Below, piece by piece: positions 57,511 to 64,000 of a stretch of DNA of 64,000 nt. Each line of letters starts with the position of its first letter. Position 1 is the first letter of the stretch. The translations under genes and the position numbers were made by a program. This DNA comes from Siphonodentalium dalli (taxonomy: Eukaryota > Mollusca > Scaphopoda > Gadilida > Siphonodentaliidae): positions 40,398,106-40,462,105 of the forward strand of contig CP136063.1 of assembly GCA_032622095.1 (NCBI GenBank), read 5' to 3'. The notes below the pieces were generated by a model. The model saw only the letters and a list, made by a program, of their open reading frames with translations. It did no database searches and was not told where the DNA came from.

Positions 57511-58033
57511 CGGACGAATAGCTTGAATAAAAGTCTGCCAACATTAGACTTTAATAATCTTCTAAGTATTAATGGGAGTATATATACTATATAGTAATGG
57601 TTATAACATCTATGTCGGTTTACCTAAACCAACAAACTGAGGAAAGACAAAAAGGTCAACCACATAGCATATAATATTAATAGGCCTAAAATGGGGATTT
57701 GTTTACGCTTTATTTGATGATGACCATGCATAATCTCATCTAATTCTTTAGCCAACACCTATTAAACTACAAAACAACAACTTTTGAATAATTTGTTGTA
57801 ATAATTCACAAACTACTAGTGAGATAATCATGTTTCTGGCCATATGAGAGAGATATCATTTATTTATTTCCGTGACATGTGTATACATAATACAAAATAT
57901 AATATTAATTAAAGAACAGTATACCGGTACAGTAAACACCCGGCCTATAAGGCCTATATGTCACGCTTAATATAATATTTTCGCATACGTTTTCACATAA
58001 CGATTCCTGCTAAATCAAATTGCAAACTAAAAA
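57511..58033. other. AT-rich stretch without recognised features
   Basis: Nothing recognised. Confidence 0.3.
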
Positions 58034-58282
58034 TTAAAATAGTAGAATCACTTTTCCTTCCGACGTCCAAAACGAAAAATTGCGATCTCCTAATTGTTCC
58101 GTTTTAGTGGGTTCGCATTTTTCATTTGCCAGTTTATTTGAAATTATTTCTGTATCTGATTTAATAGTTTCGATTAAGAATTCATGGATGGTGTCGAGTC
58201 CCTGGCCGATAATGGTGAAAAAATGCTTTTTAAACTCTGTTAATTTGGCGTCCGGAATTAATTTTATTGCTGCATAGTTGTA
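58034..58282 (-). CDS. Unrecognised minus-strand ORF, possible terminal exon
   Basis: The minus strand reads AAIKLIPDAKLTEFKKHFFT, IIGQGLDTIHEFLIETIKSD and TEIISNKLANEKCEPTKTEQ, and ends KVILLF with TAA at 58,034. A possible acceptor, CACCTACAACTATGCAG, lies just upstream near 58,267-58,285. The amphipathic, Lys/Glu-rich composition looks more protein-like than neighbouring frames. There is no in-frame ATG and no family is recognised. The plus frame over the same bases is taken as its shadow. Confidence 0.3.
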   Translation of the reverse strand, partial: YNYAAIKLIPDAKLTEFKKHFFTIIGQGLDTIHEFLIETIKSDTEIISNKLANEKCEPTKTEQLGDRNFSFWTSEGKVILLF

Positions 58283-58317
58283 GGTGAGTATGTTATTTAT
58301 AGGAAACAAGCGACATT

Positions 58318-58735
58318 ATGGCCGGTATTTTGCGTTTAGTGCTTTTATTTGAGATATGTTTGTTGGGCCATGCATCAATTGATGATAGATACATTACTTT
58401 TTCTTTAGCCTTTATAGGGACACCGATTTATAAACTCGATAAAAACCTTATTTTTGGGACTTTATGTCCAGTAACTGTGATACTTGAGAATGAATATGTG
58501 TTGGAGATCATGTGCAATTTGTGGCGAGTTCTGACGGTAATTCAATTTTTCTGACGGACAGTGGAAACGCATCGGAGGAAAGTAGGTCAACAAAATATTA
58601 GAGCTGAAACGGGTGACCCATTTTTCTAACCGGTTAACCATTGGGGTTAGCCGGATTTTAACCGGTTAACTTAACCGCTAATTTCTAACGGACTACTCTC
58701 AGACTAATTATGTCGACATTATGCCATGCTCCAGG
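58318..58735. other. Dispersed repeat fragment and AACCGGTTAA cluster
   Basis: 58,430-58,490 matches 52,150-52,217 inverted. At 58,630-58,680 AACCGGTTAAC occurs twice with related GGGGTTAGCC words. A plus frame from ATG 58,318 begins like a signal peptide (MAGILRLVLLFEICLLGHAS) but runs into the dispersed repeat, so I do not call a gene. Confidence 0.4.
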
Positions 58736-58959
58736 GACAAACCTAGGTGAGAAATAGTAGCTGAAATAATGACCTTATTCACGACATTTAGCGATATTCA
58801 AAAACAGGCATTCACTGTTCTTTTGCTGGCTCTCGTGATGGGGAATGAGCAAGTGAAATTTGTGAATGGCAGGCTAGGGGGATCGCTTATTTGCCGTGAT
58901 CAGCATATGTTTGGACATTTGTAAAATGAGTAGTATGGGTATTGATAAAATATGGTGGC

Positions 58960-59235
58960 TGATTTGCCACATACTCATATCGCAATACATATATTATCTC
59001 GAGATCTCGAGATGTTATCTCAAGATCTCGACATAATTATCTCGAGATCTCGAGATAATATCTCGAGATCTCGACATATTATCTCGAGATCTCGACTTAA
59101 TATTATCTCGACATAACATGCATATTTGAACATCTGATGTAGTGGCAATGTGACAACAACCAAGATGGAACGCGAACAAGTCGCTCTCTGTCCCCTTTAT
59201 ATAATGTCATAAAGTGTAGCTTCTTGGTCCACCTG
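58960..59235. repeat. CTCGAGATCTCGAG palindrome repeat, copy 1
   Basis: ATTATCTCGAGATCTCGAC units are repeated about six times at 58,990-59,115. They are preceded by TGGTGGCTGATTTGCCACA and followed by CATATTTGAACATCTGATGT. The same three-part arrangement recurs at 60,765-60,930. Confidence 0.75.
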
Positions 59236-60764
59236 TATGCATGACCACTATCTCAGTGTTTGATTGTTGTCAACAATTGAAATTGATATAAGCATTTTAT
59301 AGGAACAATTTGAGTGAATACTTCTTAAAATTTTTGCATTCGGTTTTTAATTCAGTTTCGGTTTCATTTCCGGTGATGGTGATGACAACAACAAAAAATA
59401 ACTTTGAGAATCGGAACCGGAACATTTATTGTAAACTTAAAGTCATTTGATGTTTTCAATACCAAATTTGCAAATATAGAAGTATTTTAGAGTTCCAAAC
59501 AGGTAGCGCGTGATTTAGGTTACTATTCTGGTACATGGCCCAGCTCAAATGTATGAAATTGAGTGTTATGTCGCTTTTTGTCATGTAACATTTCATCCAG
59601 AAAATTGATTCCAACTTTTTAAACAACCAATCGATCGATGAATACTTTTTTGAAAACAGTACTCAAGAATCAAGTGGAATAAGCTTTGTGGGCTCAATTG
59701 CATCAGCCATTCAGGGACCTACTTAACAGAGCGAAGTCTCCTTTAATGTTTAAAGAACTTCACAGACACACCAACCAACCAACCGTATATAAATAAACTC
59801 TCCTTTTCCGGCAATTTCACGGATTTGTTTGTGGAATACTTACAGTTACACTCTGAATCCAGTTGTATGACACCTTTACATAGGTAATAAACAAGACAGA
59901 ATATTAAAACTTTACTTGATGTAAAATCGCGAGTTGTATTTGTTGTTACCTATTTTCGTGGTGACCAAGGTAAATTCAAGGTAAAAACTGAAAAGCACCG
60001 ACGCGGGTGTTAAAAGTCGACGTGCTGATGCCCATGAAACAAAACCATTTTTTTTTTTGGCCTAATGAATTCTAAATAAAGACTAGAAAGTAATAAACTA
60101 AAAGAAAGGTCAGTTAGGTCACAGACTCACAGTCCTATTCAGTATTTGAACTATTCGTCGGTATCATGAATGCGGACACTAATTTCAACACGAAATAATA
60201 CCGAGCCTGAGGGGTGTCAATCAGATGACAGATTCACTGATTCAGTGACGTCATTGCTTTGAACTATCCTGCCTGGATACACAGTGACTGCCCACATGCT
60301 TTTGTCGGAAGATCAGAGAAAACTTCAAAGGCCGGAATTGATTGAAGGTCACTGACACGCTACTGAGTGTCTGAAACTTCCGCGTGCACCAATTAATGCT
60401 TGCAATATTGCACTCTACTATCAGTGGCACAGGGGTTAGAATTACTTTTGCATCATTTATTTTGTTTCGACCTACTTCCATTGTCAATTTAACGGATCAC
60501 ATGCTTTTGTTGACAATGACAGTCGATCGCACGTGCTATCAGTATCACGGACTGAATACAAACATGTCAATTGAATTCTAATGATAGCATACCGGTACGT
60601 TGGAAATAATAAAACATAGTAACATTTCTTGCCTTCATGATGTCATTGGCAGTTTGAAACATAATATAGGTTGAAATTGTTGTTATATTATAGTTTCATT
60701 TTCCAACCAAAATTTAATGAAGAGTGAATGTTTTTTTAGCCAACAGTTAAATGTTTTTTTTAGT
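59236..60764. other. Single-copy sequence without recognised genes
   Basis: No ORF shows a domain. The frames at 60,251-60,487 (minus) and 60,384-60,581 (plus) overlap, and neither is convincing. Confidence 0.4.
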
Positions 60765-60930
60765 ATGGTGGCTGATTTGCCACACACTCGATACAAAAAT
60801 TATCTTGAGATATGATCTCGAGATATCTAGAGATATTATCTCGAGATCTCAACATAACATTCATATTTGAACATCTGATGTAGTAGCAATGTGACAACAA
60901 CCAGGATGAAACGCGAGCAATTCGCTCGCT
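60765..60930. repeat. CTCGAGATCTCGAG palindrome repeat, copy 2
   Basis: Same left flank (TATGGTGGCTGATTTGCCAC) and right flank (TTTGAACATCTGATGTAGTA) as copy 1 but with only two or three palindrome units. This is a dispersed element whose core varies in length. Confidence 0.75.
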
Positions 60931-60984
60931 GTGTCTCAATCAAACAGTCTCTCTGTCTCCTCTCTCTCGAGTCTCTCCAATCAA

Positions 60985-61135
60985 CTTAATTGGTTCAAAT
61001 CCGGGAATCAAATCTGGCTTATTCTTGATTGATAATCTGGGACTCGAGTCTGTACTCTCTTTCCCCACTCTATCTCCCTCCATCTGTCTGTCTGTATCTC
61101 TCTCTCTCTCTCTATATATCTCTATATATATATAG
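60985..61135. repeat. Dispersed repeat plus pyrimidine microsatellite
   Basis: 60,990-61,050 is the reverse complement of blocks at 62,905-62,970 and 63,176-63,245 (GTCCCAGATTATCAATCGAG). It is followed by CTCTCTTTCCCC, (TCTG)n, (CT)n and (TA)n. Confidence 0.7.
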
Positions 61136-61137
61136 AG

Positions 61138-61705
61138 GATCTCACATGAGTTTCTATTTTATACGGAATTTATCAACCGAGTTCACTAAATTCGATTTGA
61201 GCCGAGGTTTACCGAGGCTCAAATATAATTTAGAGGTTGATAAATTACGTATAAAATAGGACGAGTGTGAGATACCTTTATTCACATGAACAAATAAACC
61301 CGAAGCAATGCGAAATATTCATCGAAAACAACAATCATAAACTACAGCGATTGCAAGTTATTTGAAGAACGCTGTGACGTCATCGTACGCGCTGATATTA
61401 AACGTGTCTATTACCGATAATTATGAAACTGCTTTTATGGCCAAATTATGTGATAAATATATTTATCACATAATTGACCCACAAAACCAGCTTCATAATT
61501 ATTGGTAAGACCTGTAATATTAGCGAGTGCGATGACGTCACACTATTATTTAAATGACTTGCGATTGCTGAAGTTTATGATTGTTGTTTTCGATGAATAC
61601 TTCGCGTTGCTTGGCATTTATTTGATCATGTGATAAAAGGTATCTCAAACTCGTTCTATTTTGTACATAATTTATCAACCTCGGCTCAAATTGAATTTAG
61701 CATTG
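61138..61705. repeat. Nested palindromic (foldback) element
   Basis: The inner small palindrome at 61,139-61,276 has ~65-base arms from GATCTCACATGAG to CGAGTGTGAGATACC. The large palindrome spans about 61,212-61,700, centred on TTATGTGATAAATATATTTATCACATAA-type sequence near 61,462, with ~240-base imperfect arms. One end sequence thus occurs three times in alternating orientation (61,139; 61,276; 61,640). No coding capacity. Confidence 0.75.
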
Positions 61706-62840
61706 ATTTTGATAATCGATAATCGGTCATGAATAATCAACTATAATCGATTAATCGTACCCAATATTAATAACATCAGTGGAAGTATACCGTAATATGG
61801 CCTATTGCCTGGGTGCTGATTATCTCAATAACTGCACTGTCGCTGGTCATTTGAGGCATTGGCTGATGTAATTTTTATGTTAATAAAGTGCATCATAAGC
61901 CACTGTTAATGACTAATGAGCACAATGTATTCAATACCAGCACAGTTCTCGGCGATGTTATGGTTATAATATTTGTGAGTTCATTAGAGGAATGTAGCAA
62001 TTAATTTCAGTTTTAGGATTAGCCACATATACAAACAATACAAAAGTAGGAATGAACGATGGACCGCCGGCGGTTCCTAAAGAAAGGAAACAAATGTTTT
62101 GAAACTAGTAATAAACTTCCAGAGTGTGGTAATTAACAATCACAAATGTGTGCCCCCACTTGCAAATTGCACGACTCAGTCACTCAGAACAACCTAAGTA
62201 TTTGATAATAGTCTGTTTCATTCAGCATTCACCACGCGATATGCGATAGTCTTTACTAGTAACTTCTAAGTATACATACATTTGTACTTATACAAACAAA
62301 GTGCACTCGCAATGCAATTGCGGAGAACATCACTGATTAAAATGCCATATATAATTATGTATTGGTTCCCTGGTTTTAGAGAGAATGTCTATCAACTACC
62401 CATTGGTCCAATCAGATTCAAGGGCGAGTGCATTCAGTTCATTGAACAAGGTGACAGTCGGCACATTTCAAAGGCATATTGCCACCTTTCAAGTATATTA
62501 AAATATACAACGATGTCACAATGTGTTCAAATCTGCAGTGCCGCCAATTTGTTGATTATACAACGACCCGACGAGAAACCATGTCGCATCATCAAATGAC
62601 CCGCAGCCGACTGTTTGCAACATATATCAGTAGTTCTCATGTTATTGGAATCTCTTTGGTACGCGATCAAAGGATGTTTAAATAACTCGGTTGTAGATTG
62701 AACTGTGTAAAATAAACACGATATTCAATAATACCCGGCATCTTCTGATGTCCGATATAAATAACGCAGATTAATCAATGATGGAAATGGTAATCGATTA
62801 TTGGCTTTATCAATGGTTCATCGATTATACGATTAATCAT
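61706..62840. other. Sequence without recognised genes
   Basis: GATAATCGATAATCG and ATCGATTAATCG words occur near 61,710-61,770 and related ATCGATTAT words near 62,785-62,840, perhaps the two ends of an element. The frame at 62,282-62,599 (plus, MYLYKQSALAMQLRR) shows no recognisable domain. Confidence 0.35.
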
Positions 62841-63065
62841 GGCACCCCTAATCAGGGGTTAAAGAGAGAGACAGACAGAGGGAGAGAGAGAGAGACATAG
62901 ACCCGAGTCCCAGATTATCGATCGAGAATAACCCGGATTTACATTCAGGAACTGAGTCAAGACGACTGGTATGCACATGCGCCGCCTTTCGAATGACCAG
63001 TGGCTAATGAAAGAACGGGAGATACACACACACATATATATGTATACAGTATATATATGTATACA

Positions 63066-63115
<50 letters not shown>

Positions 63116-63340
63116 CGACATACGGATGGACATTCAGACAGAGGGAGATAGTGTGGGAAAGAGACAGAGACAAAGAGTCCCAGATTATCAATCGAGAATA
63201 AGCTGGATTTGATTCCGGGATTTGAACCAAGTCGATTGGAGGGAGACAGACGGAGTGAGAGATATTGTGGGGGAGTGAGAGAGAGTGGGATAGAGGGAGG
63301 GACAGAGAACCAAATCCCAGATTCAGTGTAGTTTTCAATA
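62841..63340. repeat. Purine-rich repeats, (AT)n and dispersed repeat copies
   Basis: (GA)n-rich blocks flank two copies of GTCCCAGATTATC (62,908 and 63,178) with an intervening (TA)n at about 63,066-63,100 and (CA)n near 63,024. Together with 60,985-61,135 this looks like a family that carries its own microsatellites. Confidence 0.7.
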
Positions 63341-64000
63341 ATTATTTGAGGACACCTGTTTTATATGCCAAAGTCAAATCCGAAGGCCGCAGCCCAAAGT
63401 TGGAGAGGGTATAGGGTGGCCTTCCTCTGGAACTACATGTACATACTGCCATAAATTGATAATTTATTGCTTTATTTGATGATTTAGTGTTAGTTGTGTT
63501 TGTTTTATAGTACACGCCCGATAACCCTATAGGCTGGTGGCTGTGTGTAGGCATATTGCTGTAGTGATATTGTGTGGCGGTTTTCACACGTGTGCTCAGA
63601 ATTTGAGGAAAATCATAAATTCTGGAATCCACCCGGCAAGAACGCTTCAGATGGCATTAGATATGACCATGACTGTTGTATTCATACACGGAAAAAATTT
63701 GCATGTCATTTTTTTCCAAATATGTATTTTCAGACTCACAACTTCAATTTTCTCTCATTTGATAGAATATGGATTAACCTTAATATCCAAATCATATATA
63801 CATGAGTAGTACAATCCACATAAAACAATGGTCAGTGGAAAAAAACTGCAGTTTTTGCTGTTTTTTATGGTATATACATGCTGTTTTCTTCCAAACCGAA
63901 GAAAACAGTTTTTTCCACACTGTGTCACAGTTGAAACGTTTTACATTACAACTGCCAGTATTTAGTTCTTGGAAATAAGTAGTGTATGCAGGGAAGGATC
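63341..64000. other. Sequence at right edge without recognised genes
   Basis: Overlapping ORFs are on both strands and none is recognised. Two short hairpins occur at the end: AAAAACTGCAGTTTTT near 63,842-63,857 and CTGTTTTCTTC with GAAGAAAACAG near 63,881-63,909. Confidence 0.35.

Noticed and set aside
58318-58554. Plus ORF with signal-peptide-like start
   Set aside because: The second half is a dispersed repeat shared with 52,150-52,217, and no domain or splice support exists.
60995-61030. GGTTCAAATCCGGG as a tRNA or SINE B box
   Set aside because: No A box at the right distance and no cloverleaf; it belongs to a longer dispersed repeat.
62282-62599. 105-residue plus ORF
   Set aside because: No recognisable domain, overlapped by another frame, and no splice or promoter support.
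63342-63632. 96-residue minus ORF with RGRPPYTLSNFGLRPSDL
   Set aside because: Overlaps plus frames, has no domain, and looks like repeat-derived sequence.

Overview
This looks like AT-rich nuclear DNA from an animal, most likely an aquatic invertebrate such as a mollusc, other lophotrochozoan or lancelet; the species cannot be fixed from sequence alone. The evidence is C2H2 zinc-finger arrays with TGEKP-like linkers, a near full-length APE-type LINE, Helitron ends, many MITE-like inverted repeats, long (AT)n tracts, and a splice-donor and splice-acceptor style of organisation. There are no bacterial operons and no RNA genes that I could recognise.

Layout. From 1 to about 38.9 kb the window is a tandem segmental duplication of an 11-kb unit, in three copies. 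Each unit has, left to right, a minus-strand C2H2 zinc-finger array, a short decayed finger region, a candidate upstream exon with a good acceptor site, a 46-bp minisatellite, a long anonymous spacer with a ~115-bp and a ~60-bp tandem repeat, one or two non-autonomous Helitrons separated by (AT)n, and a TIR element whose core is a ~37-bp minisatellite. Copy A has fingers at 1-1,700 and spacer to 10.4 kb. Copy B has fingers at 10.4-12.8 kb and spacer to 26.85 kb, split by a 6.06-kb LINE at 13,708-19,770. Copy C has fingers at 26.9-29.6 kb and spacer to 38.9 kb, split by a 4.3-kb insert at 30,718-34,993. Copies B and C carry nonsense codons or frameshifts in their finger arrays. The visible part of copy A is open but runs off the window.

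From 38.9 to 49.1 kb, copy C jumps by recombination into diverged, shortened spacer units (38,899; ~41,893; ~45,672). Between and after them the ~37-bp minisatellite has expanded from ~370 bp in A and B to three arrays totalling about 6.7 kb, with higher-order repeats of 3,779 and 4,004 bp.

From 49.1 to 64 kb the sequence is mostly single copy and rich in small inverted-repeat elements: a 2.8-kb TIR element with a MITE and a minus-strand Helitron inside it, CTCGAG palindrome repeats, a large nested palindrome at 61.1-61.7 kb, and microsatellites. Only three short pieces here look possibly coding: a first exon at 51,670-51,743 with a consensus donor, and minus-strand ORFs at 49,914-50,261 and 58,034-58,282. 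None is recognised.

The most interesting single feature is in the LINE. ORF2 has no ATG before or inside its endonuclease domain, and its frame opens just before a TTTTTTT heptamer placed in the correct phase of ORF1 for a -1 ribosomal frameshift. The other theme is how finger arrays, minisatellites, Helitrons and TIR elements have been copied together as one amplifying unit.
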